The notes beneath the pieces are model-generated. The model made no database searches, was not told the DNA's origin, and was given only the letters and a program-made list of their open reading frames with translations. Positions 18,108-34,215 of a stretch of 45,140 bases of DNA are shown piece after piece; within the stretch, counting starts at the first letter, position 1; each line of letters starts with the position of its first letter. Source of the DNA: Candidatus Sumerlaeota bacterium. GTDB lineage: Bacteria > Sumerlaeota > Sumerlaeia > UBA8349. The position numbers were made by a program, and so were the translations under genes. The stretch spans positions 1 through 45,140 of the forward strand of contig JAFGFN010000143.1 of NCBI GenBank assembly GCA_016931035.1. The letters are read 5' to 3'.

Positions 18108-18656
18108 TCAATCCGAAGGTTTCGCGCCGGGATCGTCGCGCTTTCCCGGATATCGGATCGTGCCCAGATCGTTCTCCTCGGCGAAATCTTCGTCGCCCAG
18201 GGACTCTTCTTCTATTTCGTCATCTCGGCTCAAATGCTTGAAGAGCATAATGATCACAATGACGGCTACGACCAACATCAGCGAAACGACCCAAGGCCAC
18301 CCCTTCTTCTCCTTCTCTCCCTTCGCTTCGGACTCGGCCCGATCGAATTCCTTGCGCGAGGTGTCCAGGCTCTCGGCCGCCAGAGTCAGAGAGACCAAAT
18401 GCTCCTGAAGCAGGTCCATCTCTCCGATTCGCTCCTCAAGACGGCGCTTGTCTTCGGCGACGTGGGCCGCAACGCCGTTGATCCGTTCCTTGAGTTGGGC
18501 GATCTGCGTCTGAAGATCGGCCGTCTGCTGTTGGACTTTCTGCAGCTGCATCTCGAGCGGATCGGGTCCCTGCGAAGTCGATTTCTCTTCTCCACAGGAC
18601 ACAACCAGAAGCAGAAGCAACGGGATTCCCCACCGCAGCACACGATTTCTTGACAT
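18108..18656 (-). CDS. Coiled-coil lipoprotein with a second membrane segment
   Basis: 182 aa, no family recognised. Residues 1-21 are a lipoprotein signal with lipobox VVSC (Cys21). Residues 33-85 are a strong coiled coil rich in Gln/Leu/Glu heptads, with LQKVQQQTADLQTQIAQLKE. A Lys/Glu-rich piece precedes a clear TM helix at about 120-141 (PWVVSLMLVVAVIVIIMLF), and the tail (142-182) is very acidic. A lipid anchor plus an internal TM would tether the coiled coil at both ends or span the periplasm; that is inference. The start follows GGGGAGGTGA. It lies 161 bases upstream of the kinase gene on the same strand, so it may be a partner or be co-regulated. Confidence 0.75.
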   Translation of the reverse strand: MSRNRVLRWGIPLLLLLVVSCGEEKSTSQGPDPLEMQLQKVQQQTADLQTQIAQLKERINGVAAHVAEDKRRLEERIGEMDLLQEHLVSLTLAAESLDTSRKEFDRAESEAKGEKEKKGWPWVVSLMLVVAVIVIIMLFKHLSRDDEIEEESLGDEDFAEENDLGTIRYPGKRDDPGAKPSD

Positions 18657-18809
18657 AGTCTCACCTCCCCGTCGTCTAAGAACGACATCCCATCAAGTCA
18701 GAGTGTATGCTCGCAACAGGACGGTTGTCAACCGTGTCGCACTGCTGTCCATGCCCAAAGACGCGCCTCCGGGCCCGCCGCGCAGGCTGGCGAACCACGC
18801 CCCGAGGCC

Positions 18810-19742
18810 TCAGATTGCGGGCAACGGCTGAATCCAACCCCGCAGATCGGTGGACGCCATCCACTCGACGACCCGCCCGTAGGCGACGGGATCGACTCGC
18901 CGGTCGAGCGGAGGAGTCTCCACCGCCTTGTAGGCGGGAAAGTACTGACTCATCAAGGAAACATAGGCCGTGGGCGAGATCTCGCTCGACAAGGCGCGTA
19001 GCGCGTCGATGCTGTCGTCTTCGTCGCCGGGCATGACCAAGTGGCGCACGAGCACCCCCTTGCGGGCCGCGCCTTCATCGTCCAACACCAGGTCGCCCAC
19101 CTGCCTCTGCATTTCGCGCACCGCCTCGACGTTGCGCTCGACGTAGTCCGGAGCGTCGCTGTAGCGGCGAGCCAGATCCGGGTCGGAATACTTCATGTCG
19201 GGCATGTAGACGTCGACGACGCCGTCGAGGATGCGAAGAATTTCCACGCTTTCGTACCCGCTCGTGTTGTAGACGATCGGGAGACGAAATCCCTCTTCGA
19301 CGGCGACGATCAAGGCCGAAAGAAACGCGTGCGAGTAATGCGTGGGAGTCACGAGATTCAGGTTGTGGCAGCCGCGTTTCTGAAGATCGAGAAAACACCG
19401 CGCCAACTCGAGGTCCGACATCTCGCGCCCGTGGCCCAGCTGGCTGATCGGGTAATTCTGGCAGTACTTGCACCGCATCGTGCAGTGAGCGAAGAACACC
19501 GTGCCCGAGCCGCGCGTGCCGCTGATGGGCGGCTCTTCGCCGTGATGCGCGTTGTGGCTGGCGACGCACGCCCGCTCCCCGCCGCCGCAGTATCCGAGCG
19601 CGCCCGCCGAGCGATCCACCCCGCACCGGCGAGGACACAGATCGCACGCCCGAATCCGCAGTCGGAGCCCCTGGGCGCGCCGCTCGAGCTCGCCTGAGCG
19701 GGCGAGAGCCAGGTAGCCGGGATCGGGGCGAACCTGATTCAT
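18810..19742 (-). CDS. Radical SAM protein, PflA-like (COG1313 type)
   Basis: 310 aa. The radical-SAM cluster is CTMRCKYC, Cys87-x3-Cys91-x2-Cys94, which binds a 4Fe-4S cluster and S-adenosylmethionine. A second cysteine set lies before it (CDLCPRRC at 33-40, Cys52), with YCGGG, as in the PflA-like family often called putative pyruvate formate-lyase activating enzyme. Further family motifs are NLVTPTHYSHAF, VYNTSGYE and DVYMPDMKY. The substrate is unknown; no glycyl-radical enzyme is encoded nearby, so the activase label should not be taken literally. It begins just downstream of the rpoC terminator; no strong ribosome site is seen at the ATG. Confidence 0.88.
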   Translation of the reverse strand: MNQVRPDPGYLALARSGELERRAQGLRLRIRACDLCPRRCGVDRSAGALGYCGGGERACVASHNAHHGEEPPISGTRGSGTVFFAHCTMRCKYCQNYPISQLGHGREMSDLELARCFLDLQKRGCHNLNLVTPTHYSHAFLSALIVAVEEGFRLPIVYNTSGYESVEILRILDGVVDVYMPDMKYSDPDLARRYSDAPDYVERNVEAVREMQRQVGDLVLDDEGAARKGVLVRHLVMPGDEDDSIDALRALSSEISPTAYVSLMSQYFPAYKAVETPPLDRRVDPVAYGRVVEWMASTDLRGWIQPLPAI

Positions 19743-19797
19743 TAGGAGAAACCGGGTGTCTCAGACCCGTCCTCATTCACCGATGGTCTCAGGTTGA

Positions 19798-19827
19798 GAA
19801 AGGGGTGGGTCCGCGCGGACCCACCCC
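19798..19827 (-). terminator. rpoC operon terminator
   Basis: A 26-base perfect palindrome (19802-19827, ggggtgggtccg/cggacccacccc) is followed on the minus strand by TTTC. It lies about 40 bases after the rpoC stop and closes the ribosomal protein/RNA polymerase block. Confidence 0.8.
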
Positions 19828-19864
19828 CTGTGATTCGACCGGCTGTCGCGAGAGATCTCGCGCC

Positions 19865-24142
<4,278 letters not shown>

Positions 24143-24216
24143 CGTTCGCTCCTTTTTCCCTCATGCACGTTCCCGCCGGACCGGATTCCCGCGGCCGGAC
24201 GCCGACATGAAAGCCC

Positions 24217-28329
<4,113 letters not shown>

Positions 28330-28665
28330 GAATGCTTTCCTCCTCGGGTGTGAGGCGGGGCCTGGCCCTGCCATCTTCCTAATCGATCGACCGCGTCGGA
28401 GTCGAAGGACCCGGCCCGCACAAGGCGGGCGCGGGAATCGTTCCGAAAACTCGAACCCCGGCCCGTCGGGCCGAAGGTTCGCTTCCAATCGCGCTTCGCG
28501 CGTCGAACAACGGATGCGCCCCGCCGGGCGCGAGACTCCGGGCGCCGGGCCGGCGGGGGAAACTCGCCGACCCGGTGCACCCGGATGAAATCGTCTGCTC
28601 GAGTCGAAAAGACAATGCTGCCGTCCAGGGGTCGGCCGGTCCTGCGAGCAACCGACCGTTCGCCC
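28330..28665. other. rplL-rpoB spacer
   Basis: 336 bases with no gene. Rich in GC stems (for example near 28436-28480 and 28500-28530 on the minus strand) but without a following T-run that would make a clear terminator. Many bacteria attenuate or process transcripts at this point; that role is inference. Confidence 0.35.
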
Positions 28666-29052
28666 CTACTTGATCTCGACTTTGCCGCCCACGGCTTCGA
28701 TCTGCTGCTTGACCTTCTCCGCGTCGGCCTTCGAGACGTCCTTGACCAACTCGGAAGGCACCTTGTCGGCGACTTCCTTGGCTTCCTTCAAACCCAGACT
28801 GGGGTTGATGACACGGATCTCCTTGATGACCTTGATCTTCTCCGCACCGGCATCGGTCAGCATGACGGTGAACTCGGTCTTCTCCTCGGCCGCTTCCGCG
28901 CCGGCGCCGGCCGCGGGGCCCGCCGCGACGGCCACGGGGGCCGAAGCCGAGACGTTGTACTTCTCGCAGAAGGCCTCGACGAATTCGTTGATCTGGACCA
29001 GGGTCCAGGTATCGACGGCGGCCAGGACTTCTTGGGGTGTCAGGTTTGCCAT
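28666..29052 (-). CDS. rplL: 50S ribosomal protein L7/L12
   Basis: 128 aa, stalk protein recruiting translation factors. An N-terminal dimer helix (TPQEVLAAVDTWTLVQINEF), an Ala/Gly/Glu-rich hinge at about 37-60, and a C-terminal factor-binding domain with EKIKVIKEIR and GLKEAKEVADKVP. The start is ATG 29052 with AAGGAG about 12 bases upstream. Follows rplJ as usual. Confidence 0.98.
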   Translation of the reverse strand: MANLTPQEVLAAVDTWTLVQINEFVEAFCEKYNVSASAPVAVAAGPAAGAGAEAAEEKTEFTVMLTDAGAEKIKVIKEIRVINPSLGLKEAKEVADKVPSELVKDVSKADAEKVKQQIEAVGGKVEIK

Positions 29053-29144
29053 GATTCTATGAAACTCCTTTGCGTGCTGTGTTCTTTCGTGTTCCTTCGC
29101 GCCCCGTTTCCGGGACGCTCCTTGCGGAGCCGGGCCGGCGCGGC

Positions 29145-29663
29145 CTAGCTCTCCAACTGCGTCGCGCGATCCCTGAACGCATAGACGATCTTCGTCATCG
29201 CCTGCTTCATCGCCGTAGCCATCTGGCGAGCCGGCGCGAGCATCGTGGTCGCCACCTGCGTGAGCAGCTCGACGCGACCCGGCAGTCTCGCTAGGGCGAG
29301 GACCCCGGCCAGGTCGATCCGCGCTTTGCTCAACAGGCCGCCGCGCACCTTGAGATTCTCCGCTTCCTTGGCGAACGCCGCGCAGACTTTCGCCGGCCCC
29401 GACGGCTCGTCGTAGCCGAAAGCCAGGGCGACCGGCCCTCTCAAGAGGTCGTCGAGAGCCTCGCAGCCCGCCTCGGCCAGCGAACGCTTGGTCAGACGGT
29501 TCTTGACCACTTTGAGATCGCTTCCCGTCTCGCGGAGTCGACGGCGCAGGTCGGTCATCTGAGCCACCGTGAGTCCTTTGTAATCCACAAGCACGACGGA
29601 CTGCGCACGGCTCAGACACTCGGCCACTTCTTCAACGGTCTTGATCTTTTCAGGTGTAGCCAT
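29145..29663 (-). CDS. rplJ: 50S ribosomal protein L10
   Basis: 172 aa, base of the L7/L12 stalk. The L10 core is clear: VVLVDYKGLTVAQMTDLRR, then LKVVKNRLTKRSL, GPVALAFGYDEP and LKVRGGLL; the C-terminal helix binds L7/L12. Preceded by an L10-type leader RNA (29880-29990), so L10-(L12)4 autoregulation is expected. Pro/Ala-rich intergenic DNA separates it from rplA. Confidence 0.97.
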   Translation of the reverse strand: MATPEKIKTVEEVAECLSRAQSVVLVDYKGLTVAQMTDLRRRLRETGSDLKVVKNRLTKRSLAEAGCEALDDLLRGPVALAFGYDEPSGPAKVCAAFAKEAENLKVRGGLLSKARIDLAGVLALARLPGRVELLTQVATTMLAPARQMATAMKQAMTKIVYAFRDRATQLES

Positions 29664-30092
29664 GGATCGTGTGATTCCCTCCTTTCCTGTCCTCGACGCG
29701 ATCGGAAGACCCGAGAGGTCACCGCCGGTGCTCTTGCCTCTTGGGCCGGACCGCGCCGATTAGGAGGAAACGAAGGGAATCCCGGGACTCCGCCCAAATC
29801 GAACGAACGCCCCGAAATCGCTTTCGATCCACCCTCTGCGGCGAGTCGCGCCCAGCGCCCCGCCGCCTCACAGCACGGACTCCGTCTCGGCAGGCGCTCC
29901 TTGATCCATTCGGAGGCATTACCCTGTCGGCCGCGCGCTTCGGGTCGCCCCGGATCGCGCGGCCCGTCAGGACCTGCGGTCTTCGACAGTCGAGTTCATA
30001 TGATCGAGGTCGCGGTATGCGACCTTGTTACAACACATCCTCTCTGCGACAAGACGACGGTTTCGACGGGACCCGAGGGCCCGCCGTCTTCG
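29664..30092. other. rplA-rplJ spacer holding the L10 leader
   Basis: 429 bases without a gene. Besides the leader at 29880-29990 it holds, on the minus strand, a 7-bp hairpin at about 30004-30027 (AGGTCGC/GCGACCT) and a CGGCGGG/CCCGTCG hairpin just after the rplA stop. No consensus promoter is obvious, though one is expected ahead of the leader. Confidence 0.4.
29880..29990 (-). promoter_or_regulatory. Ribosomal protein L10 leader (rplJL autoregulation)
   Basis: The minus-strand RNA has the paired landmarks of the L10 leader: CGAAGACCGCAGG (29973-29985) and CGCCTGCCGAGACGG (29882-29896), with TAATGCC between them. These match the AAGACCGCAGG...CCTGCGNAGACGG kink-turn region known from E. 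coli and other bacteria. L10-(L12)4 binding there represses rplJL translation. The call rests on motif and position. Confidence 0.75.
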
Positions 30093-30776
30093 TCACGTCT
30101 CGTACTGGACTCTGATCCCCGGCCCCATCGTGGTCGAGATCGAGATGGAACGGACATAGGCGCCCTTGACCGAGGCAGGGCGGGCTTTGAGCAAGGCGTC
30201 CAGGTACGCGGCCGTGTTTTCGGTCAGCTGCCGATCGGTAAACTTCATCTTGCCCACCGTGCTGTGGGCGATCCCGCTGCGGTCTACGCGGTACTCGACA
30301 CGACCCGCCTTGAGCGAAGCGACCGCTTGGGCCACGTCGAAGGTCACCGTGCCGGTCTTGGGGTTCGGCATCAGGCCGCGCGGACCGAGGACCTTGCCGA
30401 GCTTCCCCACTTCGCGCATCATGTCGGGCGTGGCCACGCAAGCGTCGAACTCGATCCATCCGCCCTGAATCTTCTGCGCCAAATCGGCGGCGCCTACCGC
30501 CTCGGCGCCCGCCGCCTGCGCCGCTTGGGCGTGTTCGCCTTGGGCGAACACGGCGACCCGCACGTTCTTGCCCGTGCCGTGGGGCAGCTCCACCGTGCCG
30601 CGCACCTGCTGCTCGGCGTTGCGAGGGTCTACGTTCAAGCGGACGTGAATTTCGAGAGATTCGTCGAACTTCGCGAAACTCGCCTTGCGGGCGAGAGTCA
30701 CGGCTTCGGTCAGTGAATACTTCGTCGCGGGGTCGATGAATGCTACGGACTGCGAGTACTTCTTGCCTCTCTTCAT
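30093..30776 (-). CDS. rplA: 50S ribosomal protein L1
   Basis: 227 aa, forms the L1 stalk near the E site. Characteristic segments: [14 protein letters not shown] at the start, [35 protein letters not shown] (the L1 signature) and [14 protein letters not shown]. The ATG follows GGAGGTAAGAA. Separated from rplK by a 165-base spacer with an 18-bp tandem repeat. Confidence 0.98.
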   Translation of the reverse strand: MKRGKKYSQSVAFIDPATKYSLTEAVTLARKASFAKFDESLEIHVRLNVDPRNAEQQVRGTVELPHGTGKNVRVAVFAQGEHAQAAQAAGAEAVGAADLAQKIQGGWIEFDACVATPDMMREVGKLGKVLGPRGLMPNPKTGTVTFDVAQAVASLKAGRVEYRVDRSGIAHSTVGKMKFTDRQLTENTAAYLDALLKARPASVKGAYVRSISISTTMGPGIRVQYET

Positions 30777-30847
30777 TTCTTACCTCCGTGGTTCAGGCGA
30801 CCCGAACCGGCGCTCGCGCCTCCCGGTTCCCGGGTCTCCCACTCTAT

Positions 30848-30901
30848 GATGTCTGGCCGATCGACGATGTCTGGCCGATCGACGATGTCCGGCCGATCGG
30901 C
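30848..30901. repeat. 18-bp tandem repeat, 3 copies, in the rplK-rplA spacer
   Basis: Three head-to-tail 18-base units (30848-30865, 30866-30883, 30884-30901); the first two are identical, the third has two changes. Unit GATGTCTGGCCGATCGAC. The unit length is a multiple of three, and a short minus-strand frame reads it as DRPDIV repeats, but nothing supports translation. Unusual in such a conserved operon. Confidence 0.85.
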
Positions 30902-30941
30902 CGAATCGATCCGATCCGCCCTCCGCCTACTGTCTACTGCT

Positions 30942-31370
30942 TCACCCCTCAACCAACAGACCCATGCTGCGCGCCGTGCCCGCAACGATGCTGGTCGCCG
31001 CCTCGATATCGTTCGCGTTCAAGTCGGGCATCTTGAGCTTGGCGATATCGCGCACTTGCTTCATCGAGACCTTGCCCACCTTCTCGGAACGAGGCGACGC
31101 CGACCCCTTGGCCAACCCGGCGGCCTTCTTGAGAAGAACCGCCGCCGGAGGGGTCTTCATGATGAACGAGAACGTACGGTCCGAGTAAATCGTGATCTCG
31201 ACCGGGGTGGTGAGACCCGGTTCCAGGTCCTTCGACTTCGCGTTGAAGGACTTGCAGAAATCCATGATGTTCACGCCGTGCTGACCCAAAGCGGGCCCGA
31301 CGGGCGGCGCGGGATTGGCCTGACCGGCCGGGACCTGCAGTTTGACTTTTGCCAGAACTTTCTTCGCCAT
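30942..31370 (-). CDS. rplK: 50S ribosomal protein L11
   Basis: 142 aa, GTPase-centre protein. Typical sequence: [20 protein letters not shown] (Pro-rich switch), [17 protein letters not shown]-type [16 protein letters not shown] and the C-terminal RNA-binding AGTARSMGL. The ATG follows AGAGGGAGTG. Lies between nusG and rplA as in most bacteria. Confidence 0.98.
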   Translation of the reverse strand: MAKKVLAKVKLQVPAGQANPAPPVGPALGQHGVNIMDFCKSFNAKSKDLEPGLTTPVEITIYSDRTFSFIMKTPPAAVLLKKAAGLAKGSASPRSEKVGKVSMKQVRDIAKLKMPDLNANDIEAATSIVAGTARSMGLLVEG

Positions 31371-31496
31371 CGTTCACTCCCTCTTCATTCGCGCCCATCC
31401 GTGCAATTCGTGGGCTGTTCCGGCCCTGCCGGGCCTATCCTGCTCTGCAGACGCCTCGTTTCGGCGAACTCCGCAATCCGAAATCCGCAACTCCAC

Positions 31497-32027
31497 CTAG
31501 GCGCCTTCCACCTGCAATACGTTGAGCTCCACCGCCGTCGGACGACCGAAGATCGAGACCATCACCTTGAGCTTGCTCTTCTCTTCGTCGATCTCTTCGA
31601 CCGTTCCCACGAAATTGGCGAACGGCCCCTCGATCACCTTCACCTGCTCGCCCTTGCGGAAACGGATCTCGGGACGCGGCTGATCGATCTTCTCCTCCGA
31701 GATGTTGAGAATGTTGTCCACCTCGGCCTGCGAAAGCGGAATGGCGTTCGTCCCGTCGCCGACGAAACCCGATACGCCGTTGATCTTCTTGACCAAGTCG
31801 AACACCCGCTCGCTCGGCTCCATGTGGGCCAAGATGTAACCCGGCATCAGGTTGCGCGAAATCGTCCGCTTCTTGCCCCCCTTGATCTCGACGAGATTCT
31901 CCTGGGGAATGATCACTTCCGCCACGTCGTCGCGCAGATCCTCGAGCGTCACGAGGTGCTCGATGTTCGTCTTCACCTTCTGCTCGAATCCCGAATAGGT
32001 GTGAACCGCAAACCATTCCTTGGCCAT
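31497..32027 (-). CDS. nusG: Transcription termination/antitermination protein NusG
   Basis: 176 aa. N-terminal NGN domain (about 1-115: WFAVHTYSGFEQKVKTNIEHL, PGYILAHM, GFVGDGTNAIPLS) and C-terminal KOW domain (about 122-174: VIEGPFANFVGTVEEIDEEK). Binds the RNA polymerase clamp; the KOW domain contacts Rho or ribosomal S10. Starts 4 bases after the secE stop, so probably translationally coupled. Confidence 0.98.
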   Translation of the reverse strand: MAKEWFAVHTYSGFEQKVKTNIEHLVTLEDLRDDVAEVIIPQENLVEIKGGKKRTISRNLMPGYILAHMEPSERVFDLVKKINGVSGFVGDGTNAIPLSQAEVDNILNISEEKIDQPRPEIRFRKGEQVKVIEGPFANFVGTVEEIDEEKSKLKVMVSIFGRPTAVELNVLQVEGA

Positions 32028-32031
32028 GGCT

Positions 32032-32307
32032 TCACGCCCCCCCGCTCGGGATGATCAGATGCAAGACGAACGAGAGAATCTGGTCCCACGCCGTGACGAT
32101 CGCCGACAGAACGACCACCGCCACGAGAACGACGATTGTCGAGCCGAAAAGCTCGTTCTGGGTCGGCCAGGTGACTTTCTGCATCTCCACCTTGACCTCG
32201 CGCAGGTACTTCTTGGTCGCGAGCCAGAAGTCGGCCACCTGTTTGCGTTTGACGATCCCCCACACGATCGCGAGCGCCGCGATTGCAAGCAATACGTACT
32301 TTGCCAT
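32032..32307 (-). CDS. secE: Preprotein translocase subunit SecE
   Basis: 91 aa. The conserved amphipathic helix and hinge KKYLREVKVEMQKVTWPTQ is followed by the essential TM helix (STIVVLVAVVVLSAIVTAW). There is also an N-terminal hydrophobic segment (residues 4-18, YVLLAIAALAIVWGI), so this SecE has more than the minimal single TM. The start is ATG 32307; the frame runs upstream through the tRNA gene but only the part from MAKY is SecE. Partner of SecY/SecG (not in this window). Confidence 0.95.
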   Translation of the reverse strand: MAKYVLLAIAALAIVWGIVKRKQVADFWLATKKYLREVKVEMQKVTWPTQNELFGSTIVVLVAVVVLSAIVTAWDQILSFVLHLIIPSGGA

Positions 32308-32387
32308 GGATTTCGATCCTTGAAACTCGATTTCGCCCCGCAGCGACCCCGCCGACGGCCCGCACGCTTCGCCCCACCCGTGCAACT

Positions 32388-32463
32388 TGGCAGACCAGGA
32401 GGGGCTTGAACCCCCAACCCCCGGTTTTGGAGACCGGTGCTCTACCAGTTGAGCTACTGGTCT
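32388..32463 (-). tRNA. tRNA-Trp (anticodon CCA)
   Basis: Minus-strand cloverleaf of 76 bases including an encoded CCA end. The 7-bp acceptor AGACCAG/CTGGTCT is perfect; the D stem is GCTC/GAGC; the anticodon stem CCGGT/ACCGG carries loop CTCCAAA (anticodon CCA, Trp); the T stem GGGGG/CCCTC has loop TTCAAGC with one G-U pair. Directly upstream of secE, a very common arrangement. No tuf or rpmG gene accompanies it here. Confidence 0.97.
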
Positions 32464-32645
32464 GCACCGTGGGACCGGCGTCTGGGCCGTCTCGGCCGGC
32501 GATAACAAAACATGCCACTCCCAACGCAAACTTCCCCTGTTCGCGCTGGAGTGTGTTTCTTAACGCTCCCTCTTTCAGTCTTCTACGCCCACTCTCCTCA
32601 ACCGGGATCCTCATTGGAATGAGGGGAATGGTATGTCAAACACCG

Positions 32646-32674
32646 ATCTGACCAAACGCCTCTCAAACTGTCAA
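32646..32674 (-). promoter_or_regulatory. Candidate promoter of the tRNA-Trp-secE-nusG-rpl-rpo block
   Basis: On the minus strand a perfect -35 TTGACA (32669-32674), a 17-base spacer and a weak -10 TCAGAT (32646-32651). A second TTGACA lies at 32634-32639 without a good -10. The site lies between the LarA-like gene stop and the tRNA, about 180 bases upstream of the tRNA. Confidence 0.45.
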
Positions 32675-32694
32675 TCCTTTTTTTCCCGGTTTTT

Positions 32695-33972
32695 TCAACC
32701 GCCGAACTGCTCCTTCAGCGCCCAAAGGCCCAGGGCGGGATTCGAGACGTAGAAGATTTCTTCGCCGTCGGGAAGACGGTTGAAACCGTCCTTCAAAGCG
32801 GCGGGGTTGTAACGTTTGAGCATTTCGTCGAGATCGCCATACCGGAACCCGGCGCCCTCGATTTCCTCGCGGGTCAACTTGCCCGGACAATACGTGATGT
32901 TGAAACGCCCCTCCGACGAACCGTGGATCAGGTGGGCCGCCGCGCTCAGGTTGTTCGCCAGGTCTTCGTTCTCGGCCACGAGCTCCAGCGTGCGGGGCGC
33001 GCCGCGATAACCGTACTTGCGCAAGAGTTTGTCGATGGTCGGGTCTTCGCCGAACTCGCGCACCCCCGGAGCGAGAACAATGAGGTCGCCCCCGTCGGCC
33101 ATCGCCATGCGGGTGCGATAGATCGCTTTGTTCCCGAGCCAGGTGGACTTGAACTCCCCGGGGTCGAGATAGACCACCGTCTTCTTCAGCGGCCGGTCCA
33201 AGAGATCGAGGTTCACCTCCTGACAGAGCGTCGCCCCGCGCCGGAAGCACGCGTTGTCGTCGCCCGCGTAGAGGCCGCGCGTGACGAGCTTTCCCGAGGC
33301 GTCTTTGGCGCGGACCGTCAGGACGTAGGCGATCGGCAGGTCGCTCGCGAAATGCTCGGCCATGTAGTTGAACACGTCGCGCACCGGCGACTCGGCGCGC
33401 CCCATGATGGTTTCCATGTTGCACACCGCGCCGATATAGTGGGTCTTGTTGATCGTGTCCGCGCCGCCCGTTCCGACGAAAACGTTCTTGTTCTGGTTGG
33501 CGATGCCGATCACCTCGTGAGGCACCAACTGACCGACCGAGACGATCCGGTCCCATTTCTCCTCGACCAGTTTGCGGGCGATTTCGCAATAGACGGGGAA
33601 ATCGAGCTTGCCGTCCGTGATCTTGCGGACGAACTCGGCGGGCACCTCCCCGAGCCGCTTGAGTCCGCCGCGCCAATCGTGCGGCTGGAAGGCCGTGTGC
33701 GGGATGCCGGGAAACATCTCGTCCAGTTCCTCGTCGGTCATCGGGAAGTGGGTCCCGATCGCGGGCATCACCTCGACGTGGGCCCGGTCCCGGAGCTTCT
33801 CGTAAAGCATCACGGTGAGCTCGCCCGCCCACGAGTGAAGGCGCGTGAAATCGGGAGGCAAAAGAATCACGCGCTTGAGATCCCCCATTCGGTCGAGCAT
33901 CGAGTCGAGCAGCGCGCTCGCCCTCGCCTTCTCGATAACGGTGTCCGCGGAACCTTCGCAGAAGTACTCCAT
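32695..33972 (-). CDS. LarA-like (lactate racemase superfamily, DUF2088) protein
   Basis: 425 aa. Resembles the nickel-pincer LarA superfamily: an N-terminal domain with RVILLPPDFTRLHSWAGEL, the conserved AIGTHFPMTDEEL (LarA has a catalytic His in GTHRP-type sequence), PHEVIGIANQNKN and VFVGTGGADTINKTHYIG. It probably racemises or epimerises a 2-hydroxy acid if the Ni-pincer cofactor is made, but the substrate is not deducible, and larB, larC and larE are not in the window. I chose the ATG at 33972, behind AGGGAAG; a GTG at 34008 is possible. A strong promoter lies at 34071-34099. Located directly ahead of the tRNA-Trp/secE block. Confidence 0.8.
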   Translation of the reverse strand: MEYFCEGSADTVIEKARASALLDSMLDRMGDLKRVILLPPDFTRLHSWAGELTVMLYEKLRDRAHVEVMPAIGTHFPMTDEELDEMFPGIPHTAFQPHDWRGGLKRLGEVPAEFVRKITDGKLDFPVYCEIARKLVEEKWDRIVSVGQLVPHEVIGIANQNKNVFVGTGGADTINKTHYIGAVCNMETIMGRAESPVRDVFNYMAEHFASDLPIAYVLTVRAKDASGKLVTRGLYAGDDNACFRRGATLCQEVNLDLLDRPLKKTVVYLDPGEFKSTWLGNKAIYRTRMAMADGGDLIVLAPGVREFGEDPTIDKLLRKYGYRGAPRTLELVAENEDLANNLSAAAHLIHGSSEGRFNITYCPGKLTREEIEGAGFRYGDLDEMLKRYNPAALKDGFNRLPDGEEIFYVSNPALGLWALKEQFGG

Positions 33973-34070
33973 GACGTTCTTCCCTGACTTTCTTAGAGTT
34001 ATGGCCACGATCGGCGCCGACTGGCGGCGGGCGGGACGGGACGGATCGCGTCATCAAACATGCACACTCC

Positions 34071-34099
34071 ATTATAGTTCTTCAAGGCAAAACAATCAA
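34071..34099 (-). promoter_or_regulatory. Promoter of the LarA-like gene
   Basis: Minus strand: -35 TTGATT (34094-34099), exactly 17 bases, then a consensus -10 TATAAT (34071-34076). It points at the LarA-like gene about 100 bases downstream. One of the best sigma-70-type promoters in the window. Confidence 0.7.
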
Positions 34100-34100
34100 A

Positions 34101-34129
34101 TTGTGCCGCACAAGGCTTTGTGGTATCTT
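34101..34129 (+). promoter_or_regulatory. Candidate divergent promoter for the DUF2167 operon
   Basis: Plus strand: TTGTGC (34101-34106), 17 bases, TATCTT (34124-34129). The -35 boxes of this and the opposite promoter are one base apart. A 13-base inverted repeat TTGTGCCGCACAA (34101-34113) covers this -35 and could be an operator; that is inference. Confidence 0.4.
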
Positions 34130-34215
34130 CCCGCGCAAGAACAGGGCGTTCCGCCGGAAAGCGATTCCTTTTCAAGAGTCCGAACAGTCTCTCGGTACGA
34201 GGGGGGATGAGTGAA

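Noticed and set aside
18810..19742. Naming the radical SAM gene pyruvate formate-lyase activase
   Set aside because: Only the family-level PflA-like features are present; no glycyl-radical enzyme partner is visible.
28330..28488. 53-codon upstream extension of rpoB
   Set aside because: It does not resemble RpoB; an AGGAGG site and standard RpoB start sequence are at 28329.
30773..30985. Small minus-strand frame with DRPDIV repeats in the rplK-rplA spacer
   Set aside because: It only reads the 18-bp tandem repeat, overlaps rplK and rplA ends, and lacks a ribosome site.
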